Shown: one piece after another, positions 53,002 to 61,743 of the stretch
Layout of the letters: each line of letters begins with the position of its first letter
Position numbering within the stretch: the stretch's first letter is position 1
Assembly (NCBI GenBank): GCA_905182455.1
Contig: CAJJBJ010000004.1
Coordinates: 1 to 64,000, forward strand
From: an uncultured Planktomarina sp.
GTDB lineage: Bacteria; Pseudomonadota; Alphaproteobacteria; Rhodobacterales; Rhodobacteraceae
Reading direction: 5' to 3'
DNA: 64,000 nt
Notes under the pieces: model-generated
The model's database searches: none
Told to the model about the DNA's origin: nothing
What the model saw: only the letters and a program-made list of their open reading frames with translations
Position numbers and translations under genes: made by a program

Positions 53002-55302
53002 ATGACATTTAAACGCATCGCAGTCATTGGCGCTGGCACCATGGGATCCGGTATTGCGGGACAAATCGCAAATGCGGGCCATAAGGTTTTGCTGCTGGAT
53101 CTCACCACCAAAGCCACAGATTACGCTTTGGAGCGGTTGCAAAAATCTGAACCGGCACCTTTGCATCAGCACAGCAATATCGAGCTGATAGAGACCGGCA
53201 CGATTGAAGCTGACTTTTACAAGCTGGCGGACTGCGATTGGATCGTCGAAGCCGTTGTGGAGCGCCTTGATATCAAGCGCGATCTCTACAAGCGTCTGGA
53301 CGCAGTGATCAGTGACACCTGCATCGTCACCTCCAACACCTCCACCATTCCAATCAAGCTTTTGGTCGCCGAGATGCCTCTGGCCTTCCGGCAACGCTTT
53401 GCCATCACTCATTATTTCAACCCGGTGCGCTATATGCGCCTGTTGGAATTGGTGCGCGGCGCTGATACACGCCCTGAGGTCATAGAGCGCCTGTCCGCCT
53501 ATAATGACGAGGTCTTGGGCAAAGGTGTGGTGCCCTGTCATGACACTCCAGGGTTTCTAGGAAATCGCGTGGGGGTATTTGCGCTCCAAGTGGGCATGGA
53601 TGAGGCCTTCAAACAGGGACTCTGCATCGAAGACGCAGATGCTCTGATGGGCCGCCCGATGGGTATTCCCAAAACTGGGGTCTTTGGGTTGTATGATATG
53701 ATCGGCGTCGATTTGATGTCTGATGTGGTCGACACATTGGGCGACATTCTGCCCGAGCAAGACGTATTTCACGCGGTCGGTCGCTCTAACAATCCAGCAA
53801 ATACCTTGATCAGTCAGATGATTTCTGAGGACTTCACGGGTCAGAAATCTGGCAAGGGTGGGTTTTACCGCGACGATAAGGCGATTGATCTCACCACGGG
53901 CATCCTGCGGCCGCGGATCTCCGCGTTGCCACCCATGGCCCAACAAGCGGCCATGGCTCAACAAGAGAACCGAGAAACTCTGTCATTAATGATCTCTGGC
54001 GAGGGCCCACACAGTCAATTTTGCCGCAACTTTCTAGGCCGTGTGCTGGCCTATGCATCCGCTTTGATCCCCGAAGTCACCCGTACCCCGCAAGATATAG
54101 ATGACGCCATGAAAATGGGTTTCAATTGGATCCGTGGCCCGTTTGAAATGATCGACGCTTTGGGTGCGCAAACGGTGATCAAATTGGCCCAAGAGGCTGG
54201 TTGTGAGATCCCAATGGCACTTGCAGCCTCTGCAGAACAAGGACCGTTCTATGCGGTCGAAAACCAAACCTTGATGGTGCGTTGCTTCGACGACATGCAC
54301 GTGCTGAAACCTGTCAGCCTGCCCGAAGGCACCCAGCGTTTTAGCCTCACCCGGCGCACCCTTCACCCCATCGCCAGCAACAGTGCCGCCAGCCTATGGG
54401 CTCTGCCTGGTAATTTGCGGCTGGTAGAGTTTCATTCCAAAGCCAATGCTCTGACGGCTGACAGCATGGCCATTGTCCGCGAAGCCGCTGCAGATCATGG
54501 CAAGGGTATTCTCATTCATAATGATGCGCAGCATTTCAGCGCAGGTGTCGATCTCAATCGGTTTTCTGATTTTATCGCTCGTGAAGCGTGGGACGAGATG
54601 GACAGCTTTCTCAATGACTTTCAGCAGGCGGTAGCCGCGTTGAAATACTGCCCCGTGCCCGTAATCGGCGCGCCCTCTGGCCTATCGCTTGGTGGCGGAT
54701 TTGAAGTCCTTTTGCATTGTGACAAACTTATCATCCATGCAAATTCCGTGCTCGGTTTGGTCGAAAGTGGCGTGGGTGTGGTGCCCGGCGGTGGGGGCGT
54801 GAAAGCTACCTATCAGCGCTGGCTTGCAGCCAGCCAAGACCCGGAAGTCGCCGCTTGGGAAACGTGGATGCAAATTGGCTATGGCAAAACTGGTGAAAGC
54901 CCTGAACAGGCTGCAAAACTGCGCTACTTCGTCCCCGGTCACGATGAAACGGTGATGAACCGCGACAAACTGATCACCCGTGCCACGGCCATGCTTGCGG
55001 ATATGGCTCCGTGCTACCGCCCGCCCGCGCTCCTCAAAATGACCCTACCGGGCAAGGCCATCTATGACAAAATGGAGTGCTTCATGGCCAATGGTTTGGC
55101 TAAAGGTTGGTTCAAAACCCACAATAAAACCACCGCCATGGAAATCGCCACGATCGTGGTCAACACCGCTTCGGATGCGCCCTTGGAGGTCACCGAACAA
55201 GATATGTTTGACCGCGAGCGCGCCGCCTTTCTGCGACTGGCCAAAACACTCGACACAAAACGTTGGATCACGGCCATGCTATTGGGCGTTGCGATAGAAT
55301 AA
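53002..55302 (+). CDS. 3-hydroxyacyl-CoA dehydrogenase/enoyl-CoA hydratase, FadN-like
   Basis: 766 residues. Two-step beta-oxidation enzyme. The NAD-binding 3-hydroxyacyl-CoA dehydrogenase comes first (AVIGAGTMGSGIAGQIANAGH, residues 7-27; ITHYFNPVRYMRLLELVRG near 134; C-terminal HADH domains to about 430), and the enoyl-CoA hydratase part comes last (about 460-650, HFSAGVDLNRF, GLSLGGGFE, SGVGVVPGGGGVK). This order is that of FadN, not FadB. The ATG at 53002 is chosen; 32 upstream codons overlap the hydrolase gene out of family. Confidence 0.92.
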   Translation: MTFKRIAVIGAGTMGSGIAGQIANAGHKVLLLDLTTKATDYALERLQKSEPAPLHQHSNIELIETGTIEADFYKLADCDWIVEAVVERLDIKRDLYKRLDAVISDTCIVTSNTSTIPIKLLVAEMPLAFRQRFAITHYFNPVRYMRLLELVRGADTRPEVIERLSAYNDEVLGKGVVPCHDTPGFLGNRVGVFALQVGMDEAFKQGLCIEDADALMGRPMGIPKTGVFGLYDMIGVDLMSDVVDTLGDILPEQDVFHAVGRSNNPANTLISQMISEDFTGQKSGKGGFYRDDKAIDLTTGILRPRISALPPMAQQAAMAQQENRETLSLMISGEGPHSQFCRNFLGRVLAYASALIPEVTRTPQDIDDAMKMGFNWIRGPFEMIDALGAQTVIKLAQEAGCEIPMALAASAEQGPFYAVENQTLMVRCFDDMHVLKPVSLPEGTQRFSLTRRTLHPIASNSAASLWALPGNLRLVEFHSKANALTADSMAIVREAAADHGKGILIHNDAQHFSAGVDLNRFSDFIAREAWDEMDSFLNDFQQAVAALKYCPVPVIGAPSGLSLGGGFEVLLHCDKLIIHANSVLGLVESGVGVVPGGGGVKATYQRWLAASQDPEVAAWETWMQIGYGKTGESPEQAAKLRYFVPGHDETVMNRDKLITRATAMLADMAPCYRPPALLKMTLPGKAIYDKMECFMANGLAKGWFKTHNKTTAMEIATIVVNTASDAPLEVTEQDMFDRERAAFLRLAKTLDTKRWITAMLLGVAIE

Positions 55303-55534
55303 GACTTCTTCTGGCCAAAAGTACTCTGGCCGAAGGCGCGGCTAAACCTACCCGTAGCGAGTCCCATGTCTAATCCGTATTGAATGACTGAGTAAGAGTG
55401 GTGCACTCAGTGGCATTGGGTCAAGTGAAATTAGTCACACGGGTCATGTTGACCAAATAAATAAAGCTATCTGGAGATTTGAGCTTGACCTTATGGAACT
55501 GTTTTCTGCCAAATGACCCAGAAAGGTTTTTGTA

Positions 55535-56170
55535 ATGCATCCAAATCCCATCTACCGCTCCAGCCACAGTCCAGAAGATATTTCCTTCCTCCAAGATCGC
55601 GGCTTTGGGGTGCTCGCGGTGAATGGGGACGCTGGGCCGCTGTTGAGCCATATCCCCTTTCAGCTCAGTCCTGACACTATATACATTGAGGCGCATTTGG
55701 TGCGCTCGAACCCAATATGGCGCGCTTTGTCAGAAGGGCCATTGTCTGCAGTCATGGCGGTTAGCGGTGGTGACAGTTATGTCAGCCCTGATTGGTATGA
55801 TATGCCCGATCAAGTGCCCACTTGGAACTATGTGGCGGTGCATCTGCGCGGGACTTTGCGACAGTTACCACAAGAAGAGCTGCTTGGCATTTTGGAGCGC
55901 TTATCTGGAGAATTTGAGCGTAGGCTCTTGCCAAAGCCGCCTTGGCTTATCACAAAAATGACACCTGACGCCCTTGAGCGCATGCTTCGCCAAATTGTTC
56001 CAATAGCCTTGGACATTCACTCGATTGAGGGCACTTGGAAGATGAGTCAAAATAAGCCAGCCCCAGTTCGCGCCGGTGTGGTGCAGGGCTTGGCCACGAG
56101 CCCTATTGGACAAAATGTATCACAAATTTCCGATCTGATGAGCGCGGCACTAAAAGAGGTAACACCATGA
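55535..56170 (+). CDS. PaiB-like FMN-binding protein
   Basis: 211 residues. PaiB family, split-barrel FMN-binding proteins that were first described as negative regulators in Bacillus. Motifs: GPLLSHIPFQL near 35, HLVRSNPIWRAL near 56, VSPDWYDMPDQVPTWNYVAVHLRG near 82-105 and the C-terminal GTWKMSQNK. Starts after AAAGG. No DNA-binding domain is seen, so its role as a regulator is by family name only. Directly upstream of tpa, but with the TauR repeat between them. Confidence 0.88.
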   Translation: MHPNPIYRSSHSPEDISFLQDRGFGVLAVNGDAGPLLSHIPFQLSPDTIYIEAHLVRSNPIWRALSEGPLSAVMAVSGGDSYVSPDWYDMPDQVPTWNYVAVHLRGTLRQLPQEELLGILERLSGEFERRLLPKPPWLITKMTPDALERMLRQIVPIALDIHSIEGTWKMSQNKPAPVRAGVVQGLATSPIGQNVSQISDLMSAALKEVTP

Positions 56171-56233
56171 CGATGCGGTTTCACGACTCCAATTCTGCAA
56201 TCAGCAACGTTTTCGTATCAAGCCTAATATTAT

Positions 56234-56266
56234 TTGGCTATATACAGGGTTATTATCTGGCCCTAT
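56234..56266 (+). promoter_or_regulatory. Putative TauR direct repeat upstream of tpa
   Basis: TTGGCTATAT (56234-56243) and CTGGCCCTAT (56257-56266) are 23 bp apart start to start, reading toward tpa and ending 85 bp before its start codon. Confidence 0.6.
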
Positions 56267-56351
56267 TTTGAACTGGAAATTTCTGCGCTGATAGAAGACT
56301 AGTTTCTGGGTGTAGAATTCAGCAACCCCCTATCCCAAAGGAGCATGTCTT

Positions 56352-57740
56352 ATGGACGGCAATCTGCAAAATGACTTGACTGAAGTTGTCGCCAACGACA
56401 AAGCCCACGTTTGGCATCACCTTATCCAACACAAAATGTTTGAGACGGTAGACCCGAATATCATCGTTGAAGGCAAGGGCATGAGGGTTTGGAATCAAGC
56501 CGGCAAAGAGCACCTCGATGCTGTCTCCGGCGGCGTTTGGACCGTCAACGTAGGCTACGGCCGCGAAAGCATCGCCGATGCGGTGCGCGATCAATTGGTC
56601 AAAATGAACTATTTTGCTGGGGCCGCTGGATCCATTCCCGCAGCCAATTTCGCGAAACGTTTGATCGAGAAAATGCCCGGCATGAGCCGCGTTTATTTTT
56701 CTAATTCAGGATCAGAAGCCAACGAAAAAGGCTTTAAAATGATCCGTCAGATTGCCCATAAGAAATATGGTGGCAAGAAAAACAAAATACTGTTCCGTGA
56801 GCGGGATTATCACGGCACAACCATCGCGACACTGGCCGCTGGTGGTCAGCATGAACGTAGCGCGCAATACGGCCCCTTCCCAGAAGGCTTCATCTCGGTT
56901 CCTCATTGCTTGGAATACCGCGAGGCGGCGCAGGACAATTTAGGCAAAGGCGAAACTTACGGTCTGCGTGCGGCCAATGCGATTGAGGATGTCATCCTGC
57001 GTGAGGGTGCGGATACCGTGGGCGGCTTGATTCTTGAGCCGATCACAGCTGGTGGTGGCGTTATCGTACCACCAGAGGGTTACTGGGAGCGGGTGCAAGA
57101 AATCTGTACTAAATATGATGTGCTCTTGATGATCGATGAAGTGGTCTGTGGCCTTGGCCGCACCGGTACATGGTTTGGTTATCAGCATTACAACGTGCAA
57201 CCTGACATCGTGACAATGGCAAAGGGCGTGGCCTCTGGCTATGCGGCGATCTCTTTGACTGTCACCACTGAAGCCGTGTTCGACCTATTCAAAAATGACA
57301 GCGACCCGATGGGCTATTTCCGCGATATCTCCACCTTCGGTGGATGCACGGCGGGCCCGGCGGCTGCGCTGGAAAATATGAGGATCATCGAAGATGAAGG
57401 TCTTTTGGAAAACTGTATTGCCCGCGGTGCGCAGCTGATTGGTAACCTGGAAGTGCTTGCAGAAAAGCACCCCTGCATCGGCCAAGTGCGCGGCAAGGGC
57501 CTATTTTGCGGTGCGGAGCTGGTGGTAGATCGTGAGACCCGTGAGCCTATGGCGGAAGCGAGGGTCATGGCCGTGGTCAAAGACTGCATGGCGCAGGGAG
57601 TGATTATAGGGGCGACCAACCGCTCGGTGCCGGGTTTCAACAACACGCTTTGCCTGTCGCCAGCCTTGATTTGCACAGCTGAAGATATCGACCTGATCAC
57701 CGATGCAATTGACCAAGCGCTAACCCGCGTCTTCGGCTAG
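56352..57740 (+). CDS. tpa: Taurine:pyruvate aminotransferase
   Basis: 462 residues. PLP class III enzyme that converts taurine and pyruvate to sulfoacetaldehyde and alanine, feeding Xsc. Signatures: VWHHLIQHK near 17, GGVWTVNVGYGRESIADAV near 60, YFSNSGSEANEKGFKMIRQIAHKKYG near 117-142, YHGTTIATL, IDEVVCGLGRTG and the PLP lysine in TMAKGVASGYA. Closest in look to Tpa rather than to general omega-aminotransferases. It stands alone with its own probable TauR site, 6.5 kb from xsc. No alanine dehydrogenase or tauABC is beside it. Confidence 0.93.
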   Translation: MDGNLQNDLTEVVANDKAHVWHHLIQHKMFETVDPNIIVEGKGMRVWNQAGKEHLDAVSGGVWTVNVGYGRESIADAVRDQLVKMNYFAGAAGSIPAANFAKRLIEKMPGMSRVYFSNSGSEANEKGFKMIRQIAHKKYGGKKNKILFRERDYHGTTIATLAAGGQHERSAQYGPFPEGFISVPHCLEYREAAQDNLGKGETYGLRAANAIEDVILREGADTVGGLILEPITAGGGVIVPPEGYWERVQEICTKYDVLLMIDEVVCGLGRTGTWFGYQHYNVQPDIVTMAKGVASGYAAISLTVTTEAVFDLFKNDSDPMGYFRDISTFGGCTAGPAAALENMRIIEDEGLLENCIARGAQLIGNLEVLAEKHPCIGQVRGKGLFCGAELVVDRETREPMAEARVMAVVKDCMAQGVIIGATNRSVPGFNNTLCLSPALICTAEDIDLITDAIDQALTRVFG

Positions 57741-57766
57741 GGCCATCGCGACACATTATGACGAAA

Positions 57767-57790
57767 GGCAGGGCCTCGGCTCTGTCTTTT
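57767..57790 (+). terminator. Terminator after tpa
   Basis: GGCAGGGC and GCTCTGTC pair (two G-U) with a CTCG loop and a TTTT tail, 26 bases after the tpa stop. Confidence 0.75.
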
Positions 57791-57971
57791 GCATTTCCCC
57801 AACACCCCCTGACTTAATATTGAAATCAAACAAATTTCCGTAAAATTCCCCCAAGCCTGCGCCATTTTTGTGCATATACGATATTTCCGAGATCTTTTGA
57901 CAGCTGCATAATAGATCCTTCAGCCCTAATAAGATGCAGGCAAAGGCAGGCCGCTGACAAAGGGTTTGGTC

Positions 57972-58964
57972 TCAAGCCTCGCCAAGCCGAAGATTTGGCT
58001 TTGGCTCTAAATCGGTTTCAAGGCCCTGTTCGATGTAATCCCATGAGGCCATGGCAATCATAGCGGCATTGTCGGTCGCCCATTTCTGCGGGGGTAAGCA
58101 CAGGCTGATGCCGGCCTCGTCGGTGATCATTTGCATGCGAGCGCGGACTTGTGGACTGGCCGCAACGCCACCCACCACTGCCAATGTCGCCGGTTGTTTA
58201 TTTTCAATCGCACGCAGAACCTTGGTGGACAGCACATCCAAACAGGCGTCCACAAAGGCCGCTGCTACATCGTTGACATCAAATTCCGCATGAGTTTCAA
58301 CATAACGCGCGACGCTGGATTTCAGGCCTGAGAAGGAGAACTCATAGCCTGATTTGATCATGGGACGGGGAAATTTGATACGGGACGTGCCCGCAGCGGC
58401 CATCCGATCAATCGCGGGGCCGCCGGGCATGCCAAGCCCAAGGGTCCGAGCCACTTTATCATAGCACTCGCCCACTGAATCGTCTCGGGTTGTGCCCAAA
58501 AGCTCATAGGAATTTTGATCCTGTAAGAACGCCAAAAGCGTATGGCCGCCCGAGACCAGCAAGACCAGCGCCGGGTAGGAGAGCCGTTTTTCTTCCAAAT
58601 CCACGCTTCGGATATGGCCACGCAGGTGGTTCACACCGTAGGTTGGGACGTCCCAAGCCATGCCCAGTGCCTGTGCTGTGGACAGGCCCACCAGCAAAGA
58701 ACCCATCAGCCCCGGTCCCCGCGTCACGCCAATAGCCCGAAGGTCAGAGGGCGTCACCTGAGCCGTGGTCATCACCTTTTTGATGACCGGCAAAATTGCC
58801 TCCAAATGCGCGCGGCTGGCCAATTCTGGATAGACGCCGCCGAATTCAGAGTGAATTTCATATTGCGATACGGTTTCAATCGCTGCAACATTGCCCCGCT
58901 GATCCACCAAAGCGACCGACGTGTCGTCGCAAGAGGTTTCAATGCCCAAAATCAGTTTAGTCAT
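57972..58964 (-). CDS. tsaD: t6A synthesis protein TsaD
   Basis: 330 residues. Transfers threonylcarbamoyl to A37 of ANN-decoding tRNAs. Kae1/TsaD motifs: LGIETSCDDTSVALVD at the start, GGVYPELASRAHLEAI, GPGLMGSLLVG near 83-93 and the metal-binding HLRGH (H113, H117). The start ATG at 58964 matches the family; the tsaC gene overlaps it by 8 bp. Last gene of tsaE-B-C-D. Confidence 0.95.
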   Translation of the reverse strand: MTKLILGIETSCDDTSVALVDQRGNVAAIETVSQYEIHSEFGGVYPELASRAHLEAILPVIKKVMTTAQVTPSDLRAIGVTRGPGLMGSLLVGLSTAQALGMAWDVPTYGVNHLRGHIRSVDLEEKRLSYPALVLLVSGGHTLLAFLQDQNSYELLGTTRDDSVGECYDKVARTLGLGMPGGPAIDRMAAAGTSRIKFPRPMIKSGYEFSFSGLKSSVARYVETHAEFDVNDVAAAFVDACLDVLSTKVLRAIENKQPATLAVVGGVAASPQVRARMQMITDEAGISLCLPPQKWATDNAAMIAMASWDYIEQGLETDLEPKPNLRLGEA

Positions 58965-59586
58965 GTTGCACTGCCAACCATTGAGAGAGCTCTGCCACTG
59001 AAACTGCACCGATGCGTTCGATCACTGCGGGGCTGTAGCTACAATTGACCAGTGTTGAAGCCACATCTGCGCCGGTTTTGCCCTCAACTACCAAATCAGG
59101 TCGCCCGGTCAGTTGCTCCAAAACACCCGGCGCTGTACTCGGCGTTGGGGCGCCAGCCAGGTTCGCACTTGTAACCAAAAGCGGGCCGATCTGTGTCAAA
59201 ACATCGAGCAAAAGTGCGGAATTTGGAATGCGAAACGCCACCTCCTCGCGTCCCTGTAACCAGTAGGGGCAGTTTCGTGGATCTATTGGGGCTGCAATGG
59301 TTAAGGCACCGGGCACGAAGGGGCAGTTTAAGGCCTGTTCTATGGCTGGGCTCATGATCACACCAAGCTCAGCCACTTGAGTTGCATTGGCCAGCATGAT
59401 TGGTAAAGCTTTGGCCCGCGGTCGGGCCTTCAAAGCATATAGGCGATCAACCCCCTCAGCTTTGGTGGGCATAACGGCAAGCCCAAAGACTGTATCCGTC
59501 GGTAATAGCACAACGCCACCAGTGCGCAGGCAAGCCACTATGTCTGATGGTGTCAGGGGAGATTTACTTGCTGCTAAATTAGTCAC
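58957..59586 (-). CDS. tsaC: Threonylcarbamoyl-AMP synthase TsaC/Sua5
   Basis: 209 residues. Makes threonylcarbamoyl-AMP from threonine, bicarbonate and ATP. Signs of the YrdC/Sua5 fold: GGVVLLPTDTVFGLA near 23-37, KARPRAKALPIML near 53-65, PFVPGALTI near 90, and LLVTSANLAG near 135-144. Short TsaC form without the Sua5 C-terminal domain. It overlaps tsaB and tsaD by 8 bp each. Confidence 0.93.
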   Translation of the reverse strand: MTNLAASKSPLTPSDIVACLRTGGVVLLPTDTVFGLAVMPTKAEGVDRLYALKARPRAKALPIMLANATQVAELGVIMSPAIEQALNCPFVPGALTIAAPIDPRNCPYWLQGREEVAFRIPNSALLLDVLTQIGPLLVTSANLAGAPTPSTAPGVLEQLTGRPDLVVEGKTGADVASTLVNCSYSPAVIERIGAVSVAELSQWLAVQHD

Positions 59587-60235
59587 TGGCGGTCACCACT
59601 AGGTTTTCAATAATTGGGTAGATCCGTGTTGAACGCATGCCCTTTTCGTATTTGCCCAAGGCCACTGCCAAAAATGAGACCATAGATGCCGAATTGGCAC
59701 TTGGCACGGGCCAATCGGACTCAGGCGCGCCTTCAACTGCGGCAAAGGAAAACTTTCCAGCAAAGCCTGCGGTGTCTTGGTGGCGTCGTACAAAACTTTT
59801 GACCGTATTTGTGTCAACAAAGCTAAACTCAGATAATTCACCTTGGTCGTAAAGCGCCACATAGTAGTTGGGGCGGGCCGCAGGGCGGATGCAAACCACA
59901 GGCTTTTGCACCGTTTTCGCTACGTGATAGCCGATCAATTCAAAGGCGTGGATTCCGATAACAGGGATGGTTTTGGCAAAGCCCAAGGCATTAGCAAAGG
60001 CTGCTGTTGTGCGTGTGGCGCCCAATCCGCCGGGTCCTATATCTGCAAATACGCAGGTCACATTTGCCATGGTCTTGCCTGTGTGGGTGAAGGCGGCGCG
60101 GACATAGGCTTCGACGTTACGCGATCCGGCCAGATCCACATCCACCGTGCTATCGAATAACACTTGGTCGCCTTCAGCCAAGCCAACCGACATTTGCCCC
60201 GCCGAATTTTGCATAAGAAGGGAGATCATTGCCAT
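59579..60235 (-). CDS. tsaB: t6A synthesis partner TsaB
   Basis: 218 residues. Pseudo-kinase-like ASKHA protein that pairs with TsaD. The family block GPGGLGATRTTAAFANALGF is near residues 69-88, and the C-terminal YPIIENLVV is TsaB-like. Less conserved than TsaD, as is usual. It overlaps tsaE by 10 bp and tsaC by 8 bp. Confidence 0.86.
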   Translation of the reverse strand: MAMISLLMQNSAGQMSVGLAEGDQVLFDSTVDVDLAGSRNVEAYVRAAFTHTGKTMANVTCVFADIGPGGLGATRTTAAFANALGFAKTIPVIGIHAFELIGYHVAKTVQKPVVCIRPAARPNYYVALYDQGELSEFSFVDTNTVKSFVRRHQDTAGFAGKFSFAAVEGAPESDWPVPSANSASMVSFLAVALGKYEKGMRSTRIYPIIENLVVTASD

Positions 60236-60753
60236 GACGCGTCACAGCCGTGTTGAAATGCTGCCAGCAGCCGGGTGGATCGAGGCCCCTGCGCCGATAT
60301 ATCGAAGCTCCGTACATCGTCTTGGCCGGGCACAAGCAAAATTGAAATCTGCATATAATCCTCAAAAGCCGCCGCAATCCGCGTGCCCCACTCGATCAAG
60401 CAAATGGAGGTTTCAATCTCAAGTTCAAGGCCCAAGTTATGAAACTCCTGCGCATTGGCCAAGCGATATGCATCCACATGCAGCACATCGCATTTTTGCG
60501 TCTGATAGATATTTGCGATGGTATAGGTTGGGCTGGAGATGTCATCTTCGGTTTTTAACGTTTCGACCACATGACGGGTAAAATACGTTTTGCCGGCCGC
60601 TAAGCTCCCATCCAGAAGCACCGCATCGCCAGGCTCAAGCAGTGGCGCCAAACGCATGGCAATCTGAACTGTCACAGCTTCGCTGGCCGCCAGCAGGCCA
60701 AAGGCTGAAGGTTTATTTGTCTGGAGATTTGAAGGGCCAGATGCTGCGATCAC
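60226..60753 (-). CDS. tsaE: t6A synthesis ATPase TsaE
   Basis: 175 residues. P-loop ATPase that drives the TsaBD cycle. Walker A GSLAAGKT (49-56; the usual Gly of LGAGKT is Ala), SPTYTI (74-79), HVDAYRL (92-98) and IEWG (120-123). First gene of the operon; divergent from hydroxypyruvate isomerase across about 200 bp. Confidence 0.93.
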   Translation of the reverse strand: MIAASGPSNLQTNKPSAFGLLAASEAVTVQIAMRLAPLLEPGDAVLLDGSLAAGKTYFTRHVVETLKTEDDISSPTYTIANIYQTQKCDVLHVDAYRLANAQEFHNLGLELEIETSICLIEWGTRIAAAFEDYMQISILLVPGQDDVRSFDISAQGPRSTRLLAAFQHGCDASWQ

Positions 60754-60954
60754 GGTATGGTTCCACCAATTAGGTTCATGTTAGCGCTCCTTTTAGGGGC
60801 TGTCTGGGGGAAATGAAAGCAGGTTGCGCATATCGAGAGCTGCCGGTTGTGCCCTCCAGCCCGCACGCTTAGACTATGGATCTCGGGCTTTTCATGCGCA
60901 GATCTTGTGCCAACTTCACGGAGTGGTTGCAGCCCCCAATTTAGGAGCTTTGGC

Positions 60955-61743
60955 ATGGTCAAATTCTCAGCAAACCTTGGATTTTTATGGGCAGATATCC
61001 CATTGCCGGCGGCCATTCTTGCTGCAAAATCCGCTGGATTTGATGCGGTTGAATGTCATTGGCCCTATGACACTGCGGCCACTGAGATTGTGAAAGCTTT
61101 AGACGACACGGGACTTGCGATGCTTGGGATCAACACGTTCAAAGGCGATGATAAGGGCGGTGGGTTTGGGCTGTCAGCGGTTCCTGGACAGCAAGCCGCA
61201 GCCCGTTTGGCTATTGATCAAGCCATTTTCTTTGCTGCGCAAATTGGGGCTGAAGCGGTGCATGTCATGGCGGGCAAAGCTGCGGGGGCGGGGGCAAAGA
61301 CGGTATTTGAAGCAAACCTCGCCTATGCCTGTACCAAGGCGTTAAACTATGACCTGACAATCCTAATAGAGCCACTCAACCCGTATGACGCGCCTGGGTA
61401 TTTTCTCAACAGCCTTGAGCAAGCCGCACAAATTATCGCGCGGTCGGGTCTGAAAAATCTAAAATTGATGTTCGATTGCTATCATGTAGGACGAACCGAG
61501 GGGGATATCATAGGCCATTTGCGCGCCCTATATCCCATCATTGGCCATATCCAATTTGCCTCGGTGCCATCGCGACAAAGACCAGATCAAGGCAAAGTTG
61601 ATTTTGCTGAGATCTTTTCCGTGATTGATGGCATGGGTTGGACCCGCCCTATTGGCGCTGAGTACAAGCCAATTGGTAAAACTGAGGATAGTTTAGGTTG
61701 GATGCAAGGCATGGGGCGATCATCTTTGGGCGTGAAACCTTAA
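60955..61743 (+). CDS. hyi: Hydroxypyruvate isomerase family protein
   Basis: 262 residues. TIM-barrel enzyme interconverting hydroxypyruvate and tartronate semialdehyde. Features: KFSANLGFLWADIPL at the start, FDAVECHWPYD near 30-40, LIEPLNPYDAPGYFL near 140-154 with a metal-binding Glu, MFDCYHVGRTEGD near 178-190, and GAEYKPIGKTEDSLGW at the end. Start ATG 60955 is set by TTAGGAGC eight bases before; 36 upstream codons are not family-like. It may serve glyoxylate metabolism together with glycolate oxidase. Confidence 0.88.
   Translation: MVKFSANLGFLWADIPLPAAILAAKSAGFDAVECHWPYDTAATEIVKALDDTGLAMLGINTFKGDDKGGGFGLSAVPGQQAAARLAIDQAIFFAAQIGAEAVHVMAGKAAGAGAKTVFEANLAYACTKALNYDLTILIEPLNPYDAPGYFLNSLEQAAQIIARSGLKNLKLMFDCYHVGRTEGDIIGHLRALYPIIGHIQFASVPSRQRPDQGKVDFAEIFSVIDGMGWTRPIGAEYKPIGKTEDSLGWMQGMGRSSLGVKP

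Noticed and set aside
55305-55345. Two CTGGCC repeats after the fadN-like gene, as a further TauR site
   Set aside because: They are 15 bp apart rather than 23 and are not upstream of a close start codon; they may form a weak hairpin instead.
58542-59048. 168-codon plus-strand frame opposite tsaD
   Set aside because: A shadow of tsaD on the other strand with unusual composition and no family signs.
60750-61016. 88-codon minus-strand frame upstream of tsaE
   Set aside because: It covers the divergent promoter and the start of hyi, has no ribosome binding site and no recognisable motif.
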